This document shows, piece by piece, positions 1-9,105 of a stretch of 64,000 nucleotides of DNA. The stretch's first letter is position 1. Each line of letters begins with the position of its first letter. This stretch comes from Streptococcus iniae (GTDB lineage: Bacteria > Bacillota > Bacilli > Lactobacillales > Streptococcaceae), in contig NZ_CP132230.1 in NCBI RefSeq assembly GCF_030732225.1, forward strand, positions 1,917,001-1,981,000. Direction: 5' to 3'. The notes under the pieces were generated by a model. It worked only from the letters and a program-made list of their open reading frames with translations, made no database searches and was not told the origin of the DNA. A program made the translations under genes and the position numbers.

Positions 1-671
1 CTATCAAATTCTGTCAATAAGCTAATCATCCCTGTGATTGTTCCGCCACCCTTTAAGAAGTCATCAACAATAAGCACACGGCTATTGGGTTTTAGACTGC
101 GTTTTGACAAGAACATTTTTTCAATACGATCACTTGATGCGCTGGCATAATTGACGGAAACGGTTGATCCTTCTGTAATTTTTAAGTCTCGTCTAACGAT
201 AACAAAAGGTACATTCAAGATATTAGCAACAGCGTTAGCTAGAGGTACACCTTTAGTCGCAACCGTCATAACGGCATCAATTTTTTGATCTTTAAAAGCG
301 TTAGCAATAATACGACCAATATTTTGAAGGGTTTTAGGTGTGCTTAATAGATCTGAAAGATAGATATAACCTCCTGGTAGTATCCGATTATTTTCAGAAA
401 GGCGCTGGCACAAATCTTCGACAATCATGCGAGCTTCATCCTCAGAGATACTTGGTGTATAGATAACGCCACCACTTGCTCCTGTTAGGGTTTCTATTTC
501 ACCAATATTTGCTTCTTCAAATGCTTTTTTGATAATAGCAATGTCTTCTGAAATTGATGATTTTGCTGCTTCATATTTGGTTGCAAATGTGTTCAAACTT
601 GTTAATTTATAAGGGTTGTTAATAAGGTAATTTGAGATAACAACCATACGTTCACTACGTCTTAATTTCAT
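1..671 (-). CDS. purR: Purine operon repressor PurR (3' end cut by window edge)
   Basis: This is the PurR regulator of purine synthesis and salvage genes, which senses PRPP. Translating the minus strand from the ATG at 669-671 gives MKLRRSERMVVISNYLINNP, a winged-helix start, followed by a phosphoribosyltransferase-like domain with the PRPP-binding loop VLIVDDFLKGGGT near residue 205. About 223 codons are visible of a family length near 270; the stop lies outside the window. PurR proteins use the PRT fold as an effector domain and do not catalyse. The gene is the last visible member of the minus-strand core block, behind yhaM and a terminator. Family assignment is secure from the characteristic N-terminus and PRPP loop. 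Confidence 0.93.
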   Translation of the reverse strand, partial: MKLRRSERMVVISNYLINNPYKLTSLNTFATKYEAAKSSISEDIAIIKKAFEEANIGEIETLTGASGGVIYTPSISEDEARMIVEDLCQRLSENNRILPGGYIYLSDLLSTPKTLQNIGRIIANAFKDQKIDAVMTVATKGVPLANAVANILNVPFVIVRRDLKITEGSTVSVNYASASSDRIEKMFLSKRSLKPNSRVLIVDDFLKGGGTITGMISLLTEFD

Positions 672-700
672 ATTTTCCCCATTTAAGTATACTTTAATCC

Positions 701-730
701 ATTATAGCACAAGATATGCAAAAAAACGAA
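701..730 (-). promoter_or_regulatory. purR promoter, possible PurBox pair upstream
   Basis: A TATAAT -10 box sits at 701-706 (minus strand), with only a weak -35. Upstream, two CGAAC cores in opposite orientation (GCGAACCTT and, on the other strand, ACGAACGTT) resemble degenerate PurBoxes. They coincide with the stem of the preceding terminator, so autoregulation by PurR is only a possibility. Confidence 0.45.
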
Positions 731-751
731 CGTTCAATAGTTGAAGGTTCG
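720..751 (-). terminator. Intrinsic terminator after yhaM
   Basis: On the minus strand the stem CGAACCTTCA / TGAACGTTCG (one mismatch) is followed by seven T. It ends the yhaM transcript just before the purR promoter. Confidence 0.75.
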
Positions 752-775
752 CTATTTTACTGGTGTCATCAAAAC

Positions 776-1714
776 TTAATATTTGGGTTTGTAGAAAGAA
801 CGGTTATCCATAGCAAAAATACGATTTGTCATCTCTCCTTCACCAACTCTGTTCAAAGCTGTTAACATCATCATCATATTAGCATCAATATTGTCAATCA
901 TATGAAGTATCTCTGCTTCCATTATTCTTGGGCGAATTGGACTACCATATTCCAATTGCCCGTGATGACTTAAAATCAGATGGCGTAGGACAATAACTTC
1001 TTCTTTGGTATCATCAATATTTAGGTCATTAATAACTTTGGTAATTTCCTCATTAATCAAAGCAATATGACCAATTAAATTTCCTCTTACAGTATATTCT
1101 GTATTATCTGGACCAGTCAATTCAATTACCTTTGCTAGATCGTGTAGCATAACTCCCGCAAATAGAAGACTCTTGTTCAATTCAGGATAAATATCGCCAA
1201 TACTATCTGCTAGTCTGACCATTGTCGCTGTATGAAAAGCAAGTCCCGACTCAAAAGCATGATGGTTTGTTTTTGCGGCAGGAAAGGTGTAAAACTCTTT
1301 ATCGTACTTGCGGTAAAGGGCACGGACAATGCGTTGCCAAGTGGCATTCTCAATCTTAAAAAGCATCTGTTCCAAATAATCACGAACGTCTGCCGCACTT
1401 ACTGGCGCTTTTTCTTTAAAGTCTTTGGGATCATTTGGCTCTCCCTCTCGGGTATTACGAAGTGTGATTTGGTTAACTTGTGGTGTTCCATTATAAACCT
1501 CACGTCTTCCTTTCATGTGAACAACCTTACCTGCAACAAATTCTTCAACATTGTAGGCTTGTGCGTCCCATAAATTCCCCGAAATCTCTCCCGTATCATC
1601 TTGGAAGGTGAAGGTAATGAAATCTTTTCCTGCTCTCGTTTTTCTGACCTCAGCTGTCTTAATTAAATAGTAACCTTCAAACAGTTGGTCTTTTTTCATT
1701 TGGTTAATTTTCAT
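776..1714 (-). CDS. yhaM: 3'-5' exoribonuclease YhaM / CMP-binding factor
   Basis: Single-strand 3'-5' exoribonuclease of the YhaM/Cbf1 family, involved in trimming mRNA 3' ends in Firmicutes. The N-terminal part (residues about 15-100) is an OB-fold nucleic-acid-binding domain (FITFTFQDDTGEISGNLW). The C-terminal half is an HD-type metal hydrolase, with a metal-binding HD in FAGVMLHDLAK near residue 191 and a second histidine cluster LSHHGQ near 250. The 312-residue length is normal for the family. It overlaps the end of rmuC by about 11 bases, so the two are probably co-transcribed. Confidence 0.9.
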   Translation of the reverse strand: MKINQMKKDQLFEGYYLIKTAEVRKTRAGKDFITFTFQDDTGEISGNLWDAQAYNVEEFVAGKVVHMKGRREVYNGTPQVNQITLRNTREGEPNDPKDFKEKAPVSAADVRDYLEQMLFKIENATWQRIVRALYRKYDKEFYTFPAAKTNHHAFESGLAFHTATMVRLADSIGDIYPELNKSLLFAGVMLHDLAKVIELTGPDNTEYTVRGNLIGHIALINEEITKVINDLNIDDTKEEVIVLRHLILSHHGQLEYGSPIRPRIMEAEILHMIDNIDANMMMMLTALNRVGEGEMTNRIFAMDNRSFYKPKY

Positions 1715-2975
1715 CTCTATCCTCTTCTAAAAATGGCATATTTAACAGATTTTCTGTTTCTTGATCCTGATAATTTTCAACCTTACTCAAGGCCCTAACA
1801 ATAGCATTTGTCCGAGTTGAAATCAACTGATCTAAAGTTGTATTTGCTGTATTAATTTGTTTTTGCGCCTTAAGAAGCATACCACCAAATTTTTCAAATT
1901 CCACCTTAACATTGCCAAGGATTTTACTAATATCATCAGCATTTTTTTGAATATTAAGTGTCTTAAATCCAACTGATAATGAATTCAATAAAGCAGATAA
2001 GGTTGATGGACCTGCTACCACAATATTATCATCCCTTCTTAAAGCGTCAAAAAAAGCCGCGTTTCTTACAACTTCTGAGTAAAGACCCTCTGTTGGTAAA
2101 AACATAATACCGAAATTTGTTGTTTCTGGTGGGTTAATGTATTTCTTATTGATGTCTTTAGCAAAACGTTTGACGGCTCCTAAAAGTGCTTTGCGCGATT
2201 GCTCGATAACATCCTTATCAGCAGACTCATAGGCATCTTCTAAACGGTAATAATCTTCAAGAGGGAATTTCGAGTCGATTGGTAAATAAATATGGTCACC
2301 TTGCCCACTCCCTGGAAGCTTAACAGCATACTCAACACGTTCTGTTGACCCTTTTACAGTTGCTACTTCTTTGTCATACTGGTGAACCGTTAGGATATCC
2401 TCAATAATTTGTCCCAATTGCAACTCTCCCAGAATCCCTCTGGTTTTAGTGTTTGAGAGAACTTTATTAAGAGTCCCAACATCCTTAGCAACTGTTCGCA
2501 TCTCACCAAGCCCTTGGTTAACACTCTCCAACTGTTTAGAAACAGTCTCAAATGAAACTTGGAGTCTATTTTTAAGGGTTTGCTCCAATTTTTCTTCGAC
2601 GGTTTGGCGCATTTGCTCAAGGCGTTTTTCATTGGACTCTTGCAAGTTTTTAACAGACTGCTCCATATTTTCTGTGATTTTTTCCAGTCTCAGATCTGTC
2701 TTATCACGAGACTCTGAAAGGTTCTGGTGAAGAACATCCTTAAGGTCATTCAATTGCTGATAAAGGTCTGTTTGCTGACGATTCATAAGGGCGCTGATAT
2801 CAATGACTTGATTTTTACTAGATAAATCCAAAAGGTAAGTCAATTGATCTGAAAGATTGTCTGTGCCGTTTTCAAGTGTTTTTGTCAACTGGCTTTCCAA
2901 AGCTTGTACCTTTAGGTAAAGAAAGACAGACACGGTTGCAGTGATTACCGTTAAAATAATAATGATAATGTTCAT
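1704..2975 (-). CDS. rmuC: RmuC-family DNA recombination protein
   Basis: RmuC-type protein, thought to limit recombination at inverted repeats. It has an N-terminal membrane anchor (MNIIIIILTVITATVSVFLY), a long coiled coil (residues about 30-190), and a nuclease-like core containing LPIDSKFPLEDY, NPPETTNFGIMFLP and the PSTLSALLNSL stretch. I chose the ATG at 2973-2975 because a good ribosome site (AGGAGT) precedes it and it abuts the thiN stop. An upstream in-frame ATG would add 17 residues inside thiN and before the anchor. The biochemical role in Gram-positives is not established. Confidence 0.87.
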   Translation of the reverse strand: MNIIIIILTVITATVSVFLYLKVQALESQLTKTLENGTDNLSDQLTYLLDLSSKNQVIDISALMNRQQTDLYQQLNDLKDVLHQNLSESRDKTDLRLEKITENMEQSVKNLQESNEKRLEQMRQTVEEKLEQTLKNRLQVSFETVSKQLESVNQGLGEMRTVAKDVGTLNKVLSNTKTRGILGELQLGQIIEDILTVHQYDKEVATVKGSTERVEYAVKLPGSGQGDHIYLPIDSKFPLEDYYRLEDAYESADKDVIEQSRKALLGAVKRFAKDINKKYINPPETTNFGIMFLPTEGLYSEVVRNAAFFDALRRDDNIVVAGPSTLSALLNSLSVGFKTLNIQKNADDISKILGNVKVEFEKFGGMLLKAQKQINTANTTLDQLISTRTNAIVRALSKVENYQDQETENLLNMPFLEEDRDEN

Positions 2976-2976
2976 A

Positions 2977-3609
2977 CTAACTCCTGTCTTTACTCTGAAT
3001 AATAATGATATAACCTGAATGGGCACTTACTGTAATAGACTTTCCGTCAAACTCATTACTGGAATAGATTTTTTTCTTAAAAAACTGTGATGCACTTAAT
3101 TCATATTTAGCGCCCCTAATCTCTAAATCAGCGTCACCATCAGTCATAAAAGCGACATAAGACATGCCCAACTCTTTCTCAATCTGATGCCTCCCCGCAG
3201 GTCTATAACTAAGACAATTTTGCTGATCTCGCAGTGAAATAGCCGTCATAAATGGTGCTATCTCACAATCATTAGGTAGAAAAATATTGGATAAGAAATG
3301 ATCCATTCGCCCCCCAAAAGCTCCAAAAATAGTCACTTGAGCATCCGGCCACTTCTTAAAAACCGTTTTCAAGGCTAACTCTGTGTCCGTATCATTTTTC
3401 TCGACATCTGCAAGAACAAGCTTTTTAGCCTTCTCTTTTATATTCGATAATTCTTCCGGAAAAACAGAATCAAAATCACCAACAGCTATATCTAAAGGAA
3501 GCCCATTTTTTACTAAAAACAGGCTGCCGCGGTCAATTCCAACAAAATAATCAAAATCAGTCGTGTAGTAAGACAAATCCCCGCCAGCAAATAAAGCCAC
3601 TCTAGTCAT
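2977..3609 (-). CDS. thiN: Thiamine pyrophosphokinase
   Basis: Converts thiamine to thiamine pyrophosphate with ATP in the cytoplasm. Family hallmarks are GIDRGSLFLVKNGLPLDIAVG, the metal/substrate motif DFDSV near residue 46, DTDTELAL near 75, and GGRMDHFLSN near 100. The C-terminal beta domain has GAKYEL and SNEF. The 210-residue length matches the family. It overlaps the end of rpe by a few bases and precedes rmuC, matching the conserved streptococcal rsgA-rpe-thiN-rmuC order. Confidence 0.92.
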   Translation of the reverse strand: MTRVALFAGGDLSYYTTDFDYFVGIDRGSLFLVKNGLPLDIAVGDFDSVFPEELSNIKEKAKKLVLADVEKNDTDTELALKTVFKKWPDAQVTIFGAFGGRMDHFLSNIFLPNDCEIAPFMTAISLRDQQNCLSYRPAGRHQIEKELGMSYVAFMTDGDADLEIRGAKYELSASQFFKKKIYSSNEFDGKSITVSAHSGYIIIIQSKDRS

Positions 3610-4264
3610 TTAAAGCTGTCCTTAACGTTTCAACTTGACTGACTAAGTCACTTGCCTTAAAGAGGTATGATCCTGCGACAAAAACATTTGCTCCAGCTGC
3701 TTTGCAACTAGCAATGGTTTTATCATCAACACCACCGTCAACTTCAATATCAAAAGATAAGCCTTTTTCTTTTCTTAATCGAGCAATTGCCGTCACTTTT
3801 TGAAGGCATTCTGGAATAAAGGCTTGACCACCAAAACCTGGGTTAACCGTCATGATAAGCACCTGATCAACTAAGTCCAATACCGGCTCCAATGCAGTAA
3901 CAGGAGTTCCAGGATTAATCACAACACCAGCTTTCATACCAGCCGCTTTAATTTTTTGAAGTGCACCATGAATATGAACAGTACTTTCTGTATGAATGGT
4001 CATAATATCTGCGCCTGCCTGAGCATAGGCGTCCACATATCTTTCTGGGTTAACGACCATTAAGTGACAGTCAAAAACAAGTTTGCTATGCTTACGCATG
4101 CTTGCAACAACATCTGCGCCAAAGCTAATATTTGGAACAAATTGTCCATCCATAATATCAATATGCACATACTCTGCACCTGTTTCTTCGATACGTCTTA
4201 GTTCAGATGCAAAATTAGCATAATCAGCAGCAAGGATAGACGGAGCAATTTTATGACTTAGCAT
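3602..4264 (-). CDS. rpe: Ribulose-phosphate 3-epimerase
   Basis: Interconverts ribulose 5-phosphate and xylulose 5-phosphate in the pentose phosphate pathway. It is a 220-residue TIM barrel with all family motifs: PSILAADYANF at the start, HIDIMDGQFVPN with the metal-binding Asp, DCHLMV, MTVNPGFGGQ and the phosphate-binding EVDGGVDDKT. It lies between rsgA and thiN with very short spacing, so it is probably in one transcript with them. Confidence 0.97.
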   Translation of the reverse strand: MLSHKIAPSILAADYANFASELRRIEETGAEYVHIDIMDGQFVPNISFGADVVASMRKHSKLVFDCHLMVVNPERYVDAYAQAGADIMTIHTESTVHIHGALQKIKAAGMKAGVVINPGTPVTALEPVLDLVDQVLIMTVNPGFGGQAFIPECLQKVTAIARLRKEKGLSFDIEVDGGVDDKTIASCKAAGANVFVAGSYLFKASDLVSQVETLRTALND

Positions 4265-4272
4265 GTGTAAAC

Positions 4273-5145
4273 CTACTTTCTTTTAATGACTTTTTTAAAT
4301 GTTTCACGACGGTTTTCAATTTCACTTAAAAATTGAAGGTAATTATCATAACGAACCTGCCAGATATGTCCAGCTTCTAAAGCTGCTTTAACACCACATT
4401 TAGGCTCGTGAAGGTGACTACAGGATCTAAACTTGCAGTCATGACTGTATTTGCGGATTTCTGGAAAAGCCTCACTTAAATCTTCAGCATTATCAATCTC
4501 ATAATCTAGCGATGAAAATCCTGGCGTATCAGCGATTTTCCCATCATAGACATCGTAAAAACTGACAGCCCGAGTGGTATGTTTCCCTCGGCCAAGACTA
4601 TCAGAAATGACACCTGTTTCCAATTCCAAATCTGGTGCAATTCTGTTGAGAAGAGTTGATTTCCCAACGCCTGTTTGCCCCATAAAGACGGTAACTTTGT
4701 CTTTTAGATAAGGCAGCAATTCTTCGAGGCTTAAAGCGAAATCATAACCGATAGCTTGATAATTTCGACAAATTAACGTAATCTCTTCAGCATCTTCCAG
4801 AAGGTCCATCTTAGAAATGTAAATGACTGGCCGAATCCCTTTATGCTCTAAAAGCACCAAAAAACGGTCCAACAAATTACTGTTGAAATCTGGTTCTCTG
4901 GCAGACATAATCACGACTGCTTGATCGATGTTAACAATCGGCGGGCGGACTAGACTATTTTTTCGTTCCTCGATAGCTAAAATATAGCCTTCTGAATCTT
5001 GTTCTGCCGTGAAGTCAACAAAATCACCAACGTAAGGGACTTGACCTGTTTTTCTAAAATTACCACGGGCACGTGTTTGATAGACCTGTCCATCTGATTC
5101 TACATAATAAAAACCAGCCAGGGCCTTGACAATTCTTCCTTGCAA
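4273..5145 (-). CDS. rsgA: Ribosome small-subunit-dependent GTPase RsgA
   Basis: Circularly permuted GTPase that assists late 30S subunit maturation. It has an N-terminal OB fold (residues 1-70), then the permuted G motifs in the order SKMD (G4, near 120), [12 protein letters not shown] (G1, near 165) and DTPGFSSLD (G3, near 210). It ends in a zinc-binding cluster ([16 protein letters not shown]). The 290-residue length is standard. It starts the rsgA-rpe-thiN-rmuC-yhaM run. The usual proximity to ksgA is broken here by a 6-kb arginine-metabolism insert. Confidence 0.96.
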   Translation of the reverse strand: MQGRIVKALAGFYYVESDGQVYQTRARGNFRKTGQVPYVGDFVDFTAEQDSEGYILAIEERKNSLVRPPIVNIDQAVVIMSAREPDFNSNLLDRFLVLLEHKGIRPVIYISKMDLLEDAEEITLICRNYQAIGYDFALSLEELLPYLKDKVTVFMGQTGVGKSTLLNRIAPDLELETGVISDSLGRGKHTTRAVSFYDVYDGKIADTPGFSSLDYEIDNAEDLSEAFPEIRKYSHDCKFRSCSHLHEPKCGVKAALEAGHIWQVRYDNYLQFLSEIENRRETFKKVIKRK

Positions 5146-5330
5146 ATGAACTCCTTAGTTTTACGCATTAATAATACTATTATAGCAGAAACTTCTGTCA
5201 ATTTCAGATTTTGGCACCAAAGAATACCTGCAAATAAGATCACCTTTCTCATAAAAATTGTGATAGCAAGAGGTCAAGAACTTAAGAAGCTATCACTTGG
5301 TTCTGTCTTTACCACTGTATCTGGTAGAGC

Positions 5331-5376
5331 ATCAAAAAATCCACATCCCAAATTGAGGTCCTGTGGATTTTTTGAT
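5331..5376. terminator. Bidirectional terminator-like hairpin
   Basis: Perfect 15-bp inverted repeat (ATCAAAAAATCCACA / TGTGGATTTTTTGAT) between the transporter stop and rsgA. Its A-run and T-run flanks suit termination in either direction. It marks the edge between the arc-type insert and the core genes. Confidence 0.75.
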
Positions 5377-5409
5377 CTTTATTTCTGGCAAATAGTTTCA
5401 CTTAAGAGT

Positions 5410-6966
5410 TCAAGAGGTCGCAAGAACTAAGAAAACAAGCATTCCTCCACCAAAAACTAGTAAGAAAGCTACTACTGGCCAAACAAACTTAAGCCAATGG
5501 GAATACTTCATGTCAAGCATTTGTAGGGTTGCCATTACCAATCCAGTTGGTGCTAAAAAGAGCATCGCGTATTGACCAAATTGATAAGCCATAACAACTA
5601 TAAACCTTGGAATACCAACAGTATCAGCTAATGGTGCTAATATCGGCATTGACAAAACAGCTAGACCAGAAGAGGATGGCACAACAAAGCCAAGCAAGAA
5701 GTAAATCAACATCATTACAATAATGAAAATTGGTCCACTAACATGTGATGCTGCTTTGGATGCTACAAATAGCATGGTATCTGAAATATTTCCTTGATTT
5801 AAAATAATATTGATTCCTCTAGCCAAGCCAATAATCAAAGACACACCAATTAAACTTGAAGCGCCATCGACAAACTCATCAACAACTTCTTTTTCACCAA
5901 TACCACTAGGTCCTGTTGCTGTTAACAACATGATAATAATAGTGATTGTCAAGAAAGATGATGCCATGGTTGGAAACCACCAGCCTTGCGTCATGACACC
6001 CCAAACCATAAGTGGGAATGAAACCGTGAATAAGACTAAAATCAGTTTTTGTCTTACGGTAAATTTAGCATCTGACAGCCCTGATACTAGACCCCATTTT
6101 TGATTAAAGGCTTCTCTGTCTTCATAAGAATAAGAAAAACTTGGATCAGCTTTGATTTTTTTAGCATACCAATACAGATAAGCCACAACAAACACCGCCC
6201 CTGCGATACAACCAAAGGTACGCCAAGTCAGTCCTTCAGTAAAACTAATTCCTGCAGCATTTGATGCGATAACAGACGAGAAGGGGTTAACTGTTGAAAA
6301 AGATGTCCCTACAGAACTTGCTAAGAATATTGCCCCTACACAAATAATAGAGTCGTATTCCATTGCAAGAAACACCGGTACCAAAATGGGGTAAAAGGCA
6401 ACAGCTTCTTCTTCAATTCCGCAAAGTGTACCACCTAATACCATTAACAAGGAGACAAGGAAAATGAGGGTAAATTCTCTTCCTTTTGTTTTTTTTGTCA
6501 GTGCAATCAACCCCGATTCAAAAGCACCACTCCTACGAACAACACCAATCATTCCACCTAAAACCATGATAAAGACCATGATATCAACAGCTTCAATGGT
6601 TCCGTTGACCATACTATTTGTGACATCACTAGCTTTAGCTGGATTTTGCTTGAGTCGCTTATAGGTGTTTGGAACAGAGACAGGTTTACTAATCGCTCCT
6701 GAGGTAAACTCTTCAACCTTGATTTTGACACCAATTTTGTCCAACTCTTTTTGACTAGCTTCTTTTTTAGAAACCTTACCACTTGGATCTGTTAGCAGCA
6801 ACTTGGAACTTTCCGGGTCATACTGCAACTTGGCATAAGAACCCGAAGGCACTATATAAGTTGCTAAAACAGCAATAATGGTTAGGATAAACAATATCGT
6901 AAAGGCTCCTGGCATTCTAAAACTTTTTTTAGCCTTGCCAGTACTTAGTTTGGCTTCCTTTTTCAT
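5410..6966 (-). CDS. YfcC-family membrane transporter, likely arginine/ornithine or related antiporter
   Basis: Polytopic membrane protein of the YfcC/DcuC (PF03606) family. A basic N-terminus precedes TM1 (FTILFILTIIAVLATYIVPSG), then an unusual extracytoplasmic segment (residues about 50-125), then roughly ten to eleven further helices. Signatures include GGMIGVVRRSGAFESGL, CGIEEEAVAFYPILVP and VPSSSGLAVLSMPILAPLAD. In streptococci this family includes ArcD-like arginine/ornithine exchangers. The position behind arcB and arcC supports transport of an arginine-pathway metabolite, but the substrate is inferred. A terminator separates it from arcC, so its level may depend on read-through. Confidence 0.8.
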   Translation of the reverse strand: MKKEAKLSTGKAKKSFRMPGAFTILFILTIIAVLATYIVPSGSYAKLQYDPESSKLLLTDPSGKVSKKEASQKELDKIGVKIKVEEFTSGAISKPVSVPNTYKRLKQNPAKASDVTNSMVNGTIEAVDIMVFIMVLGGMIGVVRRSGAFESGLIALTKKTKGREFTLIFLVSLLMVLGGTLCGIEEEAVAFYPILVPVFLAMEYDSIICVGAIFLASSVGTSFSTVNPFSSVIASNAAGISFTEGLTWRTFGCIAGAVFVVAYLYWYAKKIKADPSFSYSYEDREAFNQKWGLVSGLSDAKFTVRQKLILVLFTVSFPLMVWGVMTQGWWFPTMASSFLTITIIIMLLTATGPSGIGEKEVVDEFVDGASSLIGVSLIIGLARGINIILNQGNISDTMLFVASKAASHVSGPIFIIVMMLIYFLLGFVVPSSSGLAVLSMPILAPLADTVGIPRFIVVMAYQFGQYAMLFLAPTGLVMATLQMLDMKYSHWLKFVWPVVAFLLVFGGGMLVFLVLATS

Positions 6967-7010
6967 ATATTTTCTCTCTTTATCAATGTAATATAGGATT
7001 GAGATTTCTT

Positions 7011-7053
7011 AAAAAAGGCGTGAAGAATTTGCTTCCTTTTGTCTTCACACCTT
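7011..7053 (-). terminator. Terminator between arcC and the transporter
   Basis: The stem AAGGTGTGAAGA / TCTTCACGCCTT (minus strand, one mismatch) runs into six T. It lies after the arcC stop and before the transporter start, within what would otherwise be one operon. Confidence 0.7.
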
Positions 7054-7058
7054 ATCTG

Positions 7059-7991
7059 TCACTTGATTATTCGCGTACCAATTTTGCCTGCTAGAGCTTC
7101 CTCTAAACTTTCTAGAGAGGTAATGATGGCTTCTCCATTTGGATTATCATCAAGGAAACTGAGACAAGCAATAATTTTAGGGAACATACTGCCTTTAGCA
7201 AATTCTCCTGCATTAGCATAATCAATAACATCTTTTGTTGTGATGTCTGTTAAGGCCTGCTGGTTGTCTTTTCCATAGTGAATGTAAACATGATCAACAG
7301 CTGTTAGAATAATCAATTGCTCTGCTCCAAGTTTACTTGCCAACAATGCACTTGATCTATCTTTATCGATAACTGCAGGAATCCCTTCATAAGCTCCAGT
7401 ATCATTTTTAACCACTGGAACACCACCGCCACCGCCTGCAATTACTAGGGTTCCTGATTCAATTAAACTTTTAATGCTTGCCAATTCCACAATTTGTTTT
7501 GGTTCAGGTGAAGCAACAACACGCCTGTAACCACGGCCTGCATCTTCAACGAAAGTGTAGCCTTTTTCATGTGCTATTTTTTCTGCCGCTTCTTTATCAT
7601 AAAAAGCACCAATTGGTTTTGATAGGTGTTTAAAGGCGGTGTCGTCTTTAGACACTTCAACTTGTGTGATAACAGTAGCTACTTCTTTAGCAATGCCTTG
7701 TTTGCTCAATTCATTTAACAAACTTTGCTGCAGGTGATAACCTATATAACCCTGACTCATGGCTCCACATTCTGGAAACGGAAAACTTGCTCCTTGTCCA
7801 TTTTCAGCCGCGTAATTCATGCCCAAATGGATGGCCCCAACTTGAGGCCCATTGCCATGGCTAATGACAATGTCATGGCCTTGCTTTATCAAGGAAACCA
7901 GGGATTTCGCTGTTTGTGTAACAAGCTGTAACTGTTCTTCTGGAGAAGAGCCTAAAGCATTCCCACCTAGAGCAACAACAATTTTAGACAT
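7059..7991 (-). CDS. arcC: Carbamate kinase
   Basis: Catalyses carbamoyl phosphate + ADP to carbamate + ATP, the energy-yielding last step of arginine or citrulline fermentation. It is an amino-acid-kinase-fold protein of 310 residues with the N-terminal VALGGNAL loop, SHGNGPQVG, the [10 protein letters not shown] loop near residue 210 and KDRSSALLA. It lies just downstream of arcB and shares its transcript. No arginine deiminase gene is adjacent, so carbamoyl phosphate here would come from citrulline. Confidence 0.95.
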   Translation of the reverse strand: MSKIVVALGGNALGSSPEEQLQLVTQTAKSLVSLIKQGHDIVISHGNGPQVGAIHLGMNYAAENGQGASFPFPECGAMSQGYIGYHLQQSLLNELSKQGIAKEVATVITQVEVSKDDTAFKHLSKPIGAFYDKEAAEKIAHEKGYTFVEDAGRGYRRVVASPEPKQIVELASIKSLIESGTLVIAGGGGGVPVVKNDTGAYEGIPAVIDKDRSSALLASKLGAEQLIILTAVDHVYIHYGKDNQQALTDITTKDVIDYANAGEFAKGSMFPKIIACLSFLDDNPNGEAIITSLESLEEALAGKIGTRIIK

Positions 7992-8002
7992 AGCTACCCC
8001 CC

Positions 8003-9001
8003 CTAATCACCTAGAGTCGCAACCATTACGGCTTTAATGGTGTGCATCCGATTTTCTGCTTCTTGGAAAACAACTGAATGTGGACCTTCAAAGACGTCAT
8101 CAGTAACTTCCATTTCTGTTAAACCATATTTTTCATAAATTTCCTTACCAACTTTAGTGTCGATGTTGTGGAAAGATGGCAAACAATGTTCAAAGATAAC
8201 ATTTGGATTTTGTGTCATGTCAAGCATTTCCTGAGTAACACGGTAAGGTTCTAATAAGGCAATTCTTTCTTTCCAAACCTCATCAGCCTCACCCATTGAT
8301 ACCCAAACATCTGTGTAAAGCACGTCTGAATGCAAGACCCCTTTTTCAATATCATCAGTGATTTCAATTGTCGCACCTGTGGTCTTAGCAATCTCTTGGC
8401 ATTTTTTCAATAATTCTGGGTCAGGATTTAAGGCCTTTGGACATACTAGGTGGTAAGTCATCCCAACAATAGAAGCACCAATCATCAAGGCATTAGCAAC
8501 ATTATTGCGACCGTCACCAACATAGGTAAAGTTAATGTCTTTATAAGGTTTTTTCAAACATTCTTTGGCCGTTAAGAAGTCTGCTAACACTTGAGTTGGG
8601 TGATCAGCATCTGTTAAGCCATTCCATACTGGAACTCCAGCAAATTCTGCCAATATTTCGACAGTTTCTTGTGAGAAACCACGGTATTCAATACCATCAT
8701 ACATGCCTCCAAGAACACGCGCAGTATCTTTAGCAGTTTCTTTTTTCCCCATCTGGCTACCTGTTGGCCCTAAATAAGTGACATGCGCCCCTTGGTCATA
8801 AGCGGCAACCTCAAATGCACAACGGGTGCGAGTTGAGTCTTTCTCAAAAATCAAGGCGATATTTTTACCAACCAATTTTTGTTGTTCAATTCCTGCATAT
8901 TTTGCCCGTTTTAAATCTTCAGAGAGATTCAAGAGAAATTCGACTTCTTGTGTTGTAAAATCTAATAAGGTCAGAAAATTACGGTTTCGTAGATTTTTCA
9001 T
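8003..9001 (-). CDS. arcB: Ornithine carbamoyltransferase (catabolic type)
   Basis: Catalyses citrulline phosphorolysis to ornithine and carbamoyl phosphate, or the reverse. Family motifs are the carbamoyl-phosphate site STRTRCAFE (near residue 57), HPTQ, the ornithine SMG loop ([10 protein letters not shown]), and [10 protein letters not shown]. The STRTRC and SMG signatures point to ornithine rather than putrescine as acceptor. The 332-residue length is standard. A strong AGGAGG precedes the ATG. It leads a minus-strand unit with arcC. A near-consensus CcpA site lies in the divergent promoter region shared with a two-component system. Confidence 0.95.
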   Translation of the reverse strand: MKNLRNRNFLTLLDFTTQEVEFLLNLSEDLKRAKYAGIEQQKLVGKNIALIFEKDSTRTRCAFEVAAYDQGAHVTYLGPTGSQMGKKETAKDTARVLGGMYDGIEYRGFSQETVEILAEFAGVPVWNGLTDADHPTQVLADFLTAKECLKKPYKDINFTYVGDGRNNVANALMIGASIVGMTYHLVCPKALNPDPELLKKCQEIAKTTGATIEITDDIEKGVLHSDVLYTDVWVSMGEADEVWKERIALLEPYRVTQEMLDMTQNPNVIFEHCLPSFHNIDTKVGKEIYEKYGLTEMEVTDDVFEGPHSVVFQEAENRMHTIKAVMVATLGD

Positions 9002-9037
9002 TGCTTATTACCTCCTTTTTATTTATACTTAAATAAT

Positions 9038-9051
9038 AGTGAGCGCTTTCA
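9038..9051. promoter_or_regulatory. CcpA-binding (cre) site in arcB / sensor kinase intergenic region
   Basis: AGTGAGCGCTTTCA matches 13 of 14 positions of the cre consensus TGWNANCGNTNWCA. It lies about 40 bases upstream of arcB, which would fit carbon-catabolite control of an energy-yielding arginine-type pathway. Confidence 0.65.
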
Positions 9052-9053
9052 TA

Positions 9054-9083
9054 AATACTCAGGAATATTCAAAAATATTCAAA
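9054..9083. promoter_or_regulatory. Three tandem 10-bp repeats upstream of the two-component system
   Basis: AATACTCAGG is followed directly by AATATTCAAA twice, an exact 10-bp period that puts all three on one DNA face. It lies between the divergent arcB and kinase genes. It is a candidate binding site for the adjacent GlnL-like response regulator; the assignment is inference. Confidence 0.5.
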
Positions 9084-9105
9084 AAAAGAAGGAAAAAGTA
9101 TTTTT

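Noticed and set aside
8003-9001. Putrescine carbamoyltransferase instead of ornithine carbamoyltransferase
   Set aside because: The STRTRC active-site motif and the SMG ornithine loop (VSMGEADE) are those of ornithine enzymes.
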